DNA of 64,000 nucleotides from Bog-756 sp963813525 (GTDB lineage: Bacteria > Actinomycetota > Acidimicrobiia > Acidimicrobiales > RAAP-2): the NCBI GenBank assembly GCA_963813525.1, contig CAWEZI010000005.1, forward strand, positions 1,240,001 through 1,304,000, read 5' to 3'. The notes below the pieces were generated by a model. It did no database searches, was not told where the DNA came from, and worked only from the letters and a program-made list of their open reading frames with translations. This document shows positions 42,900 through 51,961 of the stretch, piece by piece; position 1 is the first letter of the stretch; every line of letters starts with the position of its first letter. The translations under genes were made by a program, and so were the position numbers.

Positions 42900-44942
42900 C
42901 TAGGACTTGGCCATCCGCTCGACGAGATTGGGCGGCATCACGTCGTAGTGGTCGTGCTCGGCCCTGAACCGACCGCGCCCACCGGTCAGCGATCGCAGGT
43001 CCACGGCGTAGCGCTGGATTTCGGCCGTAGGCACCAGCGCCACGATGCTCTGCATGTTCATCGGTGCCGTGTCGGTTCCCTGGACCCGTCCGCGTCGCGA
43101 GTTGAGGTCGCCGAGCACTGTCCCCTGCATGGTCACGGGTACGGTGACCTCGAGGCGTGAGATGGGCTCGAGGAGAACGGGGGCCGCCTTCCCCATCGCT
43201 TCCTTGAAGGCCAGCGAACCGGCCATCTTGAAGCTCATCTCCGACGAGTCCACTGCGTGGTGCTTGCCGTCGAGGCAGGTCACTCTCACATCGACCACCG
43301 GATATCCGTGGACGCCGCCCTGAGCCATCGCCTCGACGACCCCCTTCTCGACGGCCGGGATGTATTGCCGGGGGATGGCCCCACCGACCACCTTGTCGAT
43401 GAACTCGAAGCCGGCGCCGCGCTCCAGCGGTTCGATACGGATGGACGCCACCCCGTATTGGCCGTGGCCGCCGCTCTGCTTCTTGTACTTGCCCTCGGCC
43501 TGGCTGGCCGCGGTGACGGTCTCGCGGTAGGGGATGAGGACTTCGCCGGTGGCGACCTCGACACCGAACTTGCGGGCCAACCGCTCGGCCGTCACGGCCA
43601 GGTGGGTCTCGCCGGTCCCCCGCAAGAGGGTCTGATGGGTCTCGTCGACCCGCTCGACGAGCAATGTCGGGTCCTCCTCCTGGAGCCGGTGCAGGCCGGT
43701 CATCAGCTTGTCCTCGTCGCCCCTCGACCGGGGGGTGATGGCCACCGCCAGGGAAACCGGCTCGGGGGGGACGGAAGCCAGGACGAGCTGGCTCCCCTTG
43801 GGTCCCAGGGTGTCCCCGGTGAGGACGTCGGCGAGCTTGGGGACGGCCACGATGTCCCCGGCACTCGCCTCGGTGACCGGAAGAGTGTCCTTCCCCCGCA
43901 GGAGCTCCAGGACATGGAGCCTCTCCTCGCCGTGGGTGCGTGCGTTGTTGAGGATGCTGTCGGGGCACAGAGTCCCCGAATCGACCCGCATCAGGGAGAT
44001 CTTTCCCACATAGGGGTCAGAGATCGTCTTGAACACGCGGGCGAGGGGCTTGCCCCCCGGATCGCAGGCCACCTCGATCACCGAGTCGCCCTCGGTGGCC
44101 AGAACCGGCGGCCTCGACTGGGGGGAAGGGGCGATCTCCGCCAGCAGCGTGGCCAGCCGGTCGACCCCGACCCCGGTCATCGCCGATCCGCAGACGACCG
44201 GAAAGACCACGCCTTGGGCGACCCCGGAGGCGAGGGTTCCCTCGAGCTCGGCGGTGGAGGGGACGTCCCCCTCGAGATAGCGCTCCATGAGATCGTCGTC
44301 ACCCACCACGATCCCCTCGACGAGTTGCTCGCGCACTTCGTGCTCGGTGGCGGCCAGGTCGTCGGGGATGGCGACCGTGGTCGAGCTGCCGTTTTCGTAG
44401 ATGATGGCGGCGTCGGTGAGGAGGTCGGCGATCCCCCGTAGCCCGGACTCGCCCCCGACCGGGAGCTCGAGGGGAGCGATCCCGGCCCCGAAGGACTCCC
44501 GCAACTCACTGAGGGTACGGTCGAAACTGGCCCGCTCCCGGTCGAGCTTGTTGACGAAGATCAGCCGGGGCAAGCCTAGCTCTTCGCCCAACGTCCATGC
44601 CGCCTGGGTCTGCGCCTCTATGCCGTCCACTGCGCTGACCACGAGCACCATGAGGTCGACGACCGAGCACGCCGCCCGCACCTCGCCGAAGAAGTCGGCG
44701 AAGCCGGGTGTATCGATGATGTTGAGCTTGACCTCGTCCACCGTGCAGGGCGCCAGGGCCAACGAGATGGACATGTGGGACTTGATCTCCTCGGGCTCGA
44801 AATCGCTGACGGTGGTGCCGTCATCGACCTTCCCGGGTCGGGAGATGGTGCCGGTGGCAAAGAGGAGTGATTCGGCCAGCGTGGTCTTGCCCGAGCCGTT
44901 GTGCCCGACCAGGGCAACGTTGCGGACGCCGGCGAGGGTCAC
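42900..44942 (-). CDS. elongation factor G-like translational GTPase
   Basis: About 680 aa with EF-G domain order. The GTPase has G1 GHNGSGKTT (residues 13-21), G3 DTPGF and G4 NKLD. Domain II follows (GKPLARVFKTISDPYVGKISLMRV), then III, IV (GKYKKQSGGHGQYG) and V. The switch-I RGITI of canonical EF-G is replaced by EEIKSHMSISLALA, as in the 'EF-G-like' (FusA2-type) paralogues of actinobacteria, whose role is unclear (possibly ribosome recycling, dormancy or stress). It is not the housekeeping fusA, since no rpsG/tuf neighbours are present. GTG 44942 starts the protein. A hairpin element (45331-45377) lies about 390 bp upstream on the same strand. Confidence 0.88.
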   Translation of the reverse strand: MTLAGVRNVALVGHNGSGKTTLAESLLFATGTISRPGKVDDGTTVSDFEPEEIKSHMSISLALAPCTVDEVKLNIIDTPGFADFFGEVRAACSVVDLMVLVVSAVDGIEAQTQAAWTLGEELGLPRLIFVNKLDRERASFDRTLSELRESFGAGIAPLELPVGGESGLRGIADLLTDAAIIYENGSSTTVAIPDDLAATEHEVREQLVEGIVVGDDDLMERYLEGDVPSTAELEGTLASGVAQGVVFPVVCGSAMTGVGVDRLATLLAEIAPSPQSRPPVLATEGDSVIEVACDPGGKPLARVFKTISDPYVGKISLMRVDSGTLCPDSILNNARTHGEERLHVLELLRGKDTLPVTEASAGDIVAVPKLADVLTGDTLGPKGSQLVLASVPPEPVSLAVAITPRSRGDEDKLMTGLHRLQEEDPTLLVERVDETHQTLLRGTGETHLAVTAERLARKFGVEVATGEVLIPYRETVTAASQAEGKYKKQSGGHGQYGVASIRIEPLERGAGFEFIDKVVGGAIPRQYIPAVEKGVVEAMAQGGVHGYPVVDVRVTCLDGKHHAVDSSEMSFKMAGSLAFKEAMGKAAPVLLEPISRLEVTVPVTMQGTVLGDLNSRRGRVQGTDTAPMNMQSIVALVPTAEIQRYAVDLRSLTGGRGRFRAEHDHYDVMPPNLVERMAKS

Positions 44943-45330
44943 CGCTCGCCCTCAGTCCCCACCGCGCATCACCATTGGTTCAGCGCCCATCACAGCCGCC
45001 ACCGATCTCGACCGGCCGCTGCGGTTCGTCTCTTCGTGCCTTCCATGCCGATTCCGCCTTTCTCATCCCGGCGGCCCGTTGCACATTCCCCCAACGACAA
45101 GGACCACCGACCCGGTGGTGCCTTGCACAAACCATCTCACCACATTCTGGGGCCCGGTGCACTGGGCGGCAATCGGTGGCTTCCGTACCGCCCGACCCGG
45201 ACCCGGAGCGGGGCGCCCACCGGTAAGGCGCGTTCGCGGCGGCCACGGACAATCTTTCTCGCCGATAACGACCGTTCACGTCGAGGGCATCGAGGACCTT
45301 CGGGCAGTGGCGGGTCCTTGCCTTTGAAGC

Positions 45331-45377
45331 GCCGGGCCCGGAACGTGGGTGGCGGAGCCCAGCTCAACGGGCCCGGC
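45331..45377 (-). repeat. GAG/CCGCC hairpin element, copy 3
   Basis: Minus-strand hairpin with a perfect 10-bp outer stem (GCCGGGCCCG/CGGGCCCGGC), bulge TT, inner stem GAGCTGGG against CCCACGTTC with a G-T wobble and one bulged C, and apical loop CTCCGCCA. It lies in the 44943-45458 intergenic region between the EF-G-like gene and the leaderless small gene, on the EF-G strand. No protein gene is supported in that stretch. Confidence 0.6.
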
Positions 45378-45444
45378 AGGCAGGAATGGTAGGCAGCGCA
45401 ACATGTGTGTCTGCCAGTCGGCCTTTAGGGAATTTCATCAGATC

Positions 45445-45458
45445 TGTATCATCCGACG
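45445..45458 (+). promoter_or_regulatory. -10 box of a probable leaderless transcript
   Basis: GTATCAT at 45447-45453 contains TATCAT (TANNNT), and the GTG start follows about 6 bp later, with no Shine-Dalgarno sequence. This spacing implies that transcription starts at or next to the start codon. Confidence 0.5.
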
Positions 45459-45833
45459 GTGACCGATATCCGCGATGAGGCAGTCCAGGCGCTCGAATCT
45501 TTGGCTGACGCCCTGCAAGATGCTCAACGTGCCCTGCGGGTTGCCGAAGCAAACACGCGCAGGGCCTTACGAAGCGAAAATCGAGTCCTCACTGCTGCAG
45601 TTCTGCGGGCGGCGCCTGTGGCCGACTACAGACCGGATGTCGATCAAGCTCTCACAAAACTGGAGCGAGCGCGCCACAAGGTGGTGGTGGCTAACTTCAG
45701 GATTGCCCTCGATGACGGGATGACGATCACAGAGTTCGGCCGCCTTTATGGTTTCTCCCGACAACTGGCCTCACGGTACGCCAAGGAGGCTCGACGTGAG
45801 GCGCCAGCCAGGAGCACCCCGTTCGGCACGTAG
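45459..45833 (+). CDS. small HTH-type DNA-binding protein
   Basis: A 124-aa protein starting GTG. The first half is an alpha-helical, alternating-charge region (EAVQALESLADALQDAQRALRVAEANTRRAL), probably a coiled coil for dimerisation. The C-terminal part has a helix-turn-helix reading MTITEFGRLYGFSRQLASRYAKEARRE, with the recognition helix SRQLASRYAKEA, similar to small sigma- or resolvase-like HTH regulators. Its target is unknown. It is isolated, flanked by long intergenic regions. Confidence 0.6.
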   Translation: MTDIRDEAVQALESLADALQDAQRALRVAEANTRRALRSENRVLTAAVLRAAPVADYRPDVDQALTKLERARHKVVVANFRIALDDGMTITEFGRLYGFSRQLASRYAKEARREAPARSTPFGT

Positions 45834-46189
45834 ACCGTCTGCTTTCTCAACCACCGGAGTGCTGACCAGAGCAGTACTCCTGCGACGATCCAACTCGAAC
45901 GCCAGCCTGTAGGGCCAGGTCCAGATCGATTCCAGTTGAGGCCCAGGTCACGAACTTCCCACCGTCCGAGAGATGTCGATTGCGCCCTATGGTGACCGGT
46001 GCTTCCCGCCCCTGGTGAGTGCTATGCCACACAACGCGGTCGCACCTAAACGCGCGCTTGACAGTGGCGGTTTGAAGGCCGATGATCGCTAGTGCTCGGA
46101 CTTTCGTGCGGCGGGAACGGCGGTAAGGGGTGGGGGACGGCGGGAGCACGTGAGCGTACTTCCCATAGCGGTAGCGAAAGAGGTCGGTC

Positions 46190-49100
46190 ATGAGCACTCA
46201 GCCTCGGAGTTTGGTGACTGCGGGCAGCAACGGCGGGAACCGGAGGGGGCGTTCACGCTCGTTCGCTCATCTCTCGATCACCCGCGGGAGTCGACGCCTC
46301 GGCCTACGTCGGAAGGGATCTGGGACGCACAGGCGTTTCATCGTTGTTGCGGCCGTGGCATCGCTCGTCGGCAGCTTGTTGGGTGTTGTGGCGTTCTCCG
46401 AGCCTGCGTTCGCCGCTACCCCGACATTCGCCTTCGCCGGTCCTGGTGGGGGCAGCCAATGCAGTGGCACCACGTGCCAACTCTTCGACGACAGCTTCAA
46501 CGGGGCCATCTACTCGATACTCACCGTCACCGATAGCAACGCGGGCGCCAGCCCCCCGTACCTCCAGTCGGTCACGCCCGGGACCGGATTCTCTTGCTCT
46601 TCGGGAGCTCTCCCGCCCGAGCTGGCCGACAACCCCAACGACTCCAACGCCGTCAACTCCACGTGGCCGCACCCCTCGTCGACCAAGTACCAGTGCCTTC
46701 TCACCATCGCACCAGGCCCGGCTACCGGTGATGACACCGGAGTGAGCGGAGCCAACTCCTCGGCGAACACGGTCACGGTGGCAGAGACGGACAGCACCGG
46801 TACCACTACGGAGGCGTGGACGTTCGATGTCCTCCCCGCCCCCCTCTGTGCCGTTTCGGGCACCAACTCCTGGACGGGTGCGGCCGGAACCGCAGGGGCC
46901 CAGATCGCCCCGCAGGACACGATGTATGGCAGCCCGTCCGTGGCTGAGTTCTGCGGCAACGGCGCCAATGGCCCCTCCGACACCCTCCTCACCAATGTCA
47001 GCACCTCGGGGGGAACGATCTTCACCGGCACCAGCCCGCTCGATACGGACGGCTCGGATGGCGTGGTCATCCAGGCCAACCCAGGCCTCTACTGGACCGG
47101 CAACCAAGGCAGCAGCGGCGAGCAGGACATCGATGAATCCGGCGCCAATACCAGCGGCGCGACCTGGGGGACGGAGACGGAGACTGTCACCAACGTCGAC
47201 GTGAACTCCTCGTGTTCTCCGAGCTGTCTTGCGACCACCGGAACTTCGGCGCCCACCAGCTTCCCCTCGACCGTGGGCGTATCCGGAATTACCGTCTCCG
47301 GAACCGACATCCCGACAAATGACACCGTGACAACCGGAGCGGGATCGGGGAATTTGGATCTGGCCACTGCGCCGACGGCCACCGTCGGCCCCGAGACCAT
47401 CACCTTCCACTGGGCCAGCACGACCTCGGCACCGCCGAGCGGTTTCTTGACGGACGACTTCAATTCGTTGTCGAACGCCAGCTTCGCCGGCCACGCCGAC
47501 CCCATCGCCAGCTGCCCACCGGCACCGGCCATGATCGAGGCTGGTATTCCGTTCTGTCAGCTGCACTTCGATAGCAATGGCTCCGGGCCGCAGAAAGGTG
47601 ATGCCGACCTCGATTACACCGGGCAGGCCCTTCCCACCACAACCACACCCACGGTGGCGCTCAGCTCCGGCTCGGGCAGCATCGGTTCGAGCATCGCCAT
47701 CACCGACCAGAGTGGGGCGTGCCCGGCCACCATCGGGACGGGCAGCACAGGGCAGAGCTTCTTCAACGGCACGTACAACGCGGCAGGGACCAGCGTCACC
47801 TCGACCTACAACTGCTGGTACGGAACGGCGGGCGATGGAGCCCCGGTCAGCGTGACGGTGGGCGGTGTCCCGGCCACCGTGACCCCGAACCACTCGCAGT
47901 CCGTCAACAATGTGGCCGTGACCAACAGCGCAAACCAGGTCGTGGACACCGCAGGATTCCCCCAGAACCTCGAAGGCGACAATGTCAGCGGAGCCGGTAT
48001 CCCTCCGGGCACCACGGTGACACAGGGTGGCGGAGGCTCTGCGCCAACCCAGCAGGTCATAACCCTGTCGAACAACGCGACGGCCACCTCCGCGGGAGAG
48101 ACCCTCACCTTCACAGCAGACGTGAGCGGAGCGCTCTACACCGTCGGCGGCCCCAGCAACTCCACCACCTATGACGGTGCCGGCACGATCACCGTCGCCA
48201 GCGTAGGCAGCGGCTCGGACACGGCTAGCTGCAGCGGCACATCGGCCGGCACCGCCACAGCTCCTTACAGCGACCTCCTCGGTGACACTGTCACCGGCAC
48301 CGACATCCCCGCCCACACAGAAGTGACCAATGTCGTCAACAGCGCGGCCCATACCTGTTCGTTGACCCTGTCGAACAACGCCACGGCCACCGATGCCTCG
48401 GACACCTTGACGTTCCTTGCCGTGACCCTCGACCCACCGCAGCTGAATGCCAGCTTCAGCATTCCCGCCGGCGTGCAAACAGGAAGTCAGCCGGTCGAGG
48501 TGTGCGAGTCGACCACACCCATCAACGGCTTCGACCTGGAGTTCGGTGTCAATGACCTCACGCCGGCGGGGAGCCTCCAATACGACTCTGGCAGCTCGGG
48601 GCCAACAGAGATCTGCGCGTCGAGCAATGTCTTTGTAGTGGCCCCAACCTCCACCAGCACCATGGTGACCGACGCCTCCAACAGCTCAGCATGGAGCGGG
48701 AGCGAGGTCACCGGATCCTCGGCCTACGACACCTCGACGGTGAACGGGGAGGTGGACGGCGTCCCTCCCACCGGCACCGTGTCCTACACCTATTGGAACG
48801 ACGGTGACTGCGGCGTCTCGGAGGACGCCGCCGGTACCTCGGCAGGGTCGGACCTGTCTCTCGGAACACAATCGAGCACCGAGGGACCGCTGCCGGAAGG
48901 CACCTTCAGCTTCCAGGCCGTCTACTCGGGGGACGCCAACTACACGGGCTCCACCAGCCCCTGTGAGCCCTTCTCGGTGGGCACGGCTTCCACCTCGGTC
49001 GCCACCGGAGTGCAGGACGCCGCCAACAACTCAGCATGGAGCGGGAGCGAGGTCACCGGATCCTCGGCCTACGACACCTCGACCGTGAACGGGGAGGTGG

Positions 49101-51364
49101 GCGGCGTAGCGCCCACCGGCACCGTGTCCTACACCTACTGGAACGACGGTGACTGCGGCGTCTCGGAGGACGCCGCCGGTGCCTCGGCGGGATCGGACCT
49201 GTCCCTGGGCACCCAGTCGAGCACCGAGGGACCGCTCGGAGCCGGCTCCTACAGCTTCCAGGCCGCCTACTCGGGTGACGCCAACTACACGGGCTCCACC
49301 AGCCCCTGTGAGCCCTTTGCGGTGGGTCTGACCTCCACCTCGGTGGCCACCACCGTCGAGGATGCCACCACCAACTCAACGTGGAGCGGCAGCGAGGTCA
49401 CCGGATCCTCGGCCTACGACACCTCGACCGTGAACGGGGAGGTGGGCAGCATCGCGCCCACCGGCACCGTGTCCTACACCTATTGGACCGATGCTGACTG
49501 TGGCGTCTCGGAGAGCGCCGCGGGAGCCTCGGCGGGATCGGACCTGTCTCTCGGAACACAATCGAGCACCGAGGGACCGCTGCCGGAAGGCACCTTCAGC
49601 TTCCAGGCCACCTATTCGGGGGACACCAACTACTCGGGATCCACCAGCCCTTGCGAGTCATTTTCGGTGGGTCTGACCTCCACCTCCGTGGCCACCACCG
49701 TCGAGGACGCCACCACCAACTCAACGTGGAGCGGGAGCGAGGTCACCGGATCCTCGGCCTACGACACCTCGACCGTCAACGGGGAGGTGGGCAGCATCGC
49801 GCCCACCGGCACCGTGTCCTACACCTATTGGACCGATGCTGACTGTGGCGTCTCGGAGAGCGCCGCGGGAACTTCGGCGGGGTCGAACCTGTCCCTGGGG
49901 ACCCAATCAAGCACCGAGGGTCCCCTGCCGGAAGGCACCTACAGCTTCCAGGCCACCTACTCGGGGGACGCCAACTACTCGGGATCCACCAGCCCCTGCG
50001 AATCCTTCTCGGTGGGCACGGCTTCCACCTCCACGACCTCCACGCCTACCAGCTCGAGCCTCGCGCTGGGAAGCAGCAACACCGACGGAGCGACGGTCAC
50101 CGCGTTCGGTGGAGGTGTCGATCCCACCGGACCCGTTACCTTCTACGAGTGCGGACCGACGGTGTCGGCCCAACCTTGCACCTCGTCGTCGTGGACCCAG
50201 TTCGACACGGAGAGCCTGAGCGGGTCATCCAACCCGGACACGGTCACCTCGGCGCCCTTCACCCCGGACGCCACCGGCACGTGGTGCTTCGCCGCCGTCT
50301 ACTCGGGCGACGGCAACTACACCGGCAGCTCGGACCAGGGCACCGATGAGTGCTTTACGGTCACCGGGGTGGCATCCTCCACGACCAGCAGCCCGTCCAG
50401 CTCCACGGCAGCGCTCGACGGACCCAACAGCGACAACGTGGTGGTGACGGGAGCGGACGGGGCCAGCAATGCTCCTTACCCGACGGGCCACGTGACCTTC
50501 TACACGTGCCCTGAGGGCGTGGACCCGTGCACCTCGGCCAACTGGACGCAGCTGGGCTCCACGGTGACCTTGAGTACGGGCGAGGTGAACACCAACTCGG
50601 CCACGTCGGCGGACTTCACCAACGACGCCACCGGCACCTGGTGCTTCGCCGCCGTCTACTCGGGGGACGGCAACTACGGTGGCAGCTCGGACCAGACCAG
50701 CCACGAGTGCTACACGGTGGCCCAGGCCTCCACGACCACCATCAGCGCACCGCTCAATACGACCATCACCGAGGGCCAGTCCAATATCGACCAGGCCACG
50801 GTGTACGGCAATGACGCCGACTCGAGTCCTCCGCCACCAACCGGCACGGTGACCTTCTACCAGTGCGGCCCGACCACGACGCCCACGGCCTGCACCGGCG
50901 GCACCCAGGTGGGCCATCCGGTAAACCTGACCACGTCCGGGTCCAACACCGCCGCCGCCAACTCGAGCGCCTTCACTCCGGCCGCCAGCCCGACGGCCAT
51001 CGGCTACTGGTGCTTCCGGGCCGCCTACAGCGGTGACGGAAACTACTTCACCAGCTCCGACGACAGCAGCACCAACGAGTGCTTCTACGTGAGCGGGCCG
51101 CTGACCATCACCACTGCCTCCCCGCTGCCGCAGGGAACCGAACACGTCCACTACAGCGACCAGCTGCAGGCGGTCGGCGGGACGGGTCGCTATACCTGGA
51201 GCAAGAGCGGCGCCCTGCCCCGCGGCATCACCCTGAGCTCCTCGGGCCTCTTGTCGGGGACCCCGACGCGTACCGGTACCTTCACCTTTACGGCCAAGGT
51301 CCACGACGCCACCAAGCCCAAGCACGAGAAGGCCACCAAGTCACTGTCCATCACCATCCCGTAA
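46190..51364 (+). CDS. giant secreted Ig-repeat protein
   Basis: About 1724 aa. ATG 46190 follows AGAGGTCGG. A long basic N region (GLRRKGSGTHRRF) precedes the signal VVAAVASLVGSLLGVVAFSEPAFAA. Residues about 80-820 are Thr/Ser/Gly-rich with beta-structure and paired cysteines. Four near-identical 115-residue Ig-like units follow (WSGSEVTGSSAYDTSTVNGEV, then PTGTVSYTYW, then YSGDANYTGSTSPCE), then three diverged Big-3-type units (PTGTVTFYQCG, GTWCFAAVYSGDGNYTGSSD). A putative-Ig domain (LPRGITLSSSGLLSGTPTRTGTFTFTAKV) ends the protein. No catalytic domain or sortase motif is seen. It is likely a long surface fibre or adhesin; the paired cysteines in each unit suggest disulphides. 45834-46189 upstream has no convincing gene. 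Confidence 0.85.
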   Translation: MSTQPRSLVTAGSNGGNRRGRSRSFAHLSITRGSRRLGLRRKGSGTHRRFIVVAAVASLVGSLLGVVAFSEPAFAATPTFAFAGPGGGSQCSGTTCQLFDDSFNGAIYSILTVTDSNAGASPPYLQSVTPGTGFSCSSGALPPELADNPNDSNAVNSTWPHPSSTKYQCLLTIAPGPATGDDTGVSGANSSANTVTVAETDSTGTTTEAWTFDVLPAPLCAVSGTNSWTGAAGTAGAQIAPQDTMYGSPSVAEFCGNGANGPSDTLLTNVSTSGGTIFTGTSPLDTDGSDGVVIQANPGLYWTGNQGSSGEQDIDESGANTSGATWGTETETVTNVDVNSSCSPSCLATTGTSAPTSFPSTVGVSGITVSGTDIPTNDTVTTGAGSGNLDLATAPTATVGPETITFHWASTTSAPPSGFLTDDFNSLSNASFAGHADPIASCPPAPAMIEAGIPFCQLHFDSNGSGPQKGDADLDYTGQALPTTTTPTVALSSGSGSIGSSIAITDQSGACPATIGTGSTGQSFFNGTYNAAGTSVTSTYNCWYGTAGDGAPVSVTVGGVPATVTPNHSQSVNNVAVTNSANQVVDTAGFPQNLEGDNVSGAGIPPGTTVTQGGGGSAPTQQVITLSNNATATSAGETLTFTADVSGALYTVGGPSNSTTYDGAGTITVASVGSGSDTASCSGTSAGTATAPYSDLLGDTVTGTDIPAHTEVTNVVNSAAHTCSLTLSNNATATDASDTLTFLAVTLDPPQLNASFSIPAGVQTGSQPVEVCESTTPINGFDLEFGVNDLTPAGSLQYDSGSSGPTEICASSNVFVVAPTSTSTMVTDASNSSAWSGSEVTGSSAYDTSTVNGEVDGVPPTGTVSYTYWNDGDCGVSEDAAGTSAGSDLSLGTQSSTEGPLPEGTFSFQAVYSGDANYTGSTSPCEPFSVGTASTSVATGVQDAANNSAWSGSEVTGSSAYDTSTVNGEVGGVAPTGTVSYTYWNDGDCGVSEDAAGASAGSDLSLGTQSSTEGPLGAGSYSFQAAYSGDANYTGSTSPCEPFAVGLTSTSVATTVEDATTNSTWSGSEVTGSSAYDTSTVNGEVGSIAPTGTVSYTYWTDADCGVSESAAGASAGSDLSLGTQSSTEGPLPEGTFSFQATYSGDTNYSGSTSPCESFSVGLTSTSVATTVEDATTNSTWSGSEVTGSSAYDTSTVNGEVGSIAPTGTVSYTYWTDADCGVSESAAGTSAGSNLSLGTQSSTEGPLPEGTYSFQATYSGDANYSGSTSPCESFSVGTASTSTTSTPTSSSLALGSSNTDGATVTAFGGGVDPTGPVTFYECGPTVSAQPCTSSSWTQFDTESLSGSSNPDTVTSAPFTPDATGTWCFAAVYSGDGNYTGSSDQGTDECFTVTGVASSTTSSPSSSTAALDGPNSDNVVVTGADGASNAPYPTGHVTFYTCPEGVDPCTSANWTQLGSTVTLSTGEVNTNSATSADFTNDATGTWCFAAVYSGDGNYGGSSDQTSHECYTVAQASTTTISAPLNTTITEGQSNIDQATVYGNDADSSPPPPTGTVTFYQCGPTTTPTACTGGTQVGHPVNLTTSGSNTAAANSSAFTPAASPTAIGYWCFRAAYSGDGNYFTSSDDSSTNECFYVSGPLTITTASPLPQGTEHVHYSDQLQAVGGTGRYTWSKSGALPRGITLSSSGLLSGTPTRTGTFTFTAKVHDATKPKHEKATKSLSITIP
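48660..50040 (+). repeat. 345-bp tandem repeats (four copies)
   Basis: TGGAGCGGGAGCGAGG or a one-base variant starts at 48692, 49037, 49382 and 49727, exactly 345 bp (115 codons) apart. Copies three and four are almost identical over their whole length, pointing to very recent duplication; copy number is likely unstable. Confidence 0.9.
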
Positions 51365-51544
51365 CGACAGAAATTTCCAGGACGGTCGACGTGGATCTCG
51401 TACGAGATGGCCAAGGCGCTTAGCTGCCGCACCTGGGGTGGCCTTCGTCACCCGGTCGATGTCGGCGGGTTGGACGACGCTGGCAACGGCCCGTCAGGAC
51501 CCGGACCTACGCTGCTGCAAGCAGCGGCTGACAGCGCACGGCGT

Positions 51545-51627
51545 CCACCGGCTCCTCGGCGTGCTCGGCGCAGGCGTCGACCCCGACCTTCCTTCCCTTC
51601 CGTCGGTAAAGGTGCCATGGGTGGCGA
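51545..51627 (-). pseudogene. remnant of a small HGTF...VDACAEHAEE gene
   Basis: On the minus strand one frame reads THGTFTDGREG and, after a one-base shift, VGVDACAEHAEEPVDAV. The same order, unbroken, occurs at 52707-52907 (RHGTFADWKGQRWEVDACAAHAEEA). It is therefore a frameshifted paralogue of that small gene. The rest of 51365-51961 holds hairpin copy 4 but no other gene. Confidence 0.4.
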
Positions 51628-51817
51628 CGAGCCTCCGACAGTGGAGGGGCCCTTACAGGACCCCCGCCCCTCGGGAGCGCCGTGCCTCGGGGGAGGCTGG
51701 GCAGATCGGCGCTTGCCGAGGGCACGCGGGCATCCCCCACAATCACAACGAATAGGCACCGTGGATCGTTACCTGGTCCCCCGGGGTTGTCCGGCCTTGC
51801 CGGAGGGTTCTAGGGCC

Positions 51818-51860
51818 CCCGAGCCGGGAGCGGGAGGCGGACCCGCTCGACCGGCCCAGG
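51818..51860 (-). repeat. GAG/CCGCC hairpin element, copy 4
   Basis: Minus-strand hairpin with outer stem CCTGGGCCGG/CCGGCTCGGG (two G-T wobbles that exist only on this strand), bulge TC, perfect inner stem GAGCGGG/CCCGCTC and loop TCCGCCT. It lies about 100 bp before the NERD gene but in antisense orientation to both neighbours. Confidence 0.6.
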
Positions 51861-51961
51861 CGCACCTCGCGCAATTCGGGCACAATTCGTTCACATCATC
51901 GACTGACCCACTGGCGGGGCGGGATACGGCTGTCCTCCCAGTAGGACCATGAGGAGGAATC

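Noticed and set aside
45847..46197. Minus-strand 116-codon frame between the HTH gene and the second giant gene
   Set aside because: No ribosome-binding site, no family motif and mixed composition; cannot be supported as a gene.
46304..48580. Minus-strand 758-codon frame under the second giant gene
   Set aside because: Antisense shadow of a Ser/Thr/Gly-rich coding region; no recognisable domain.
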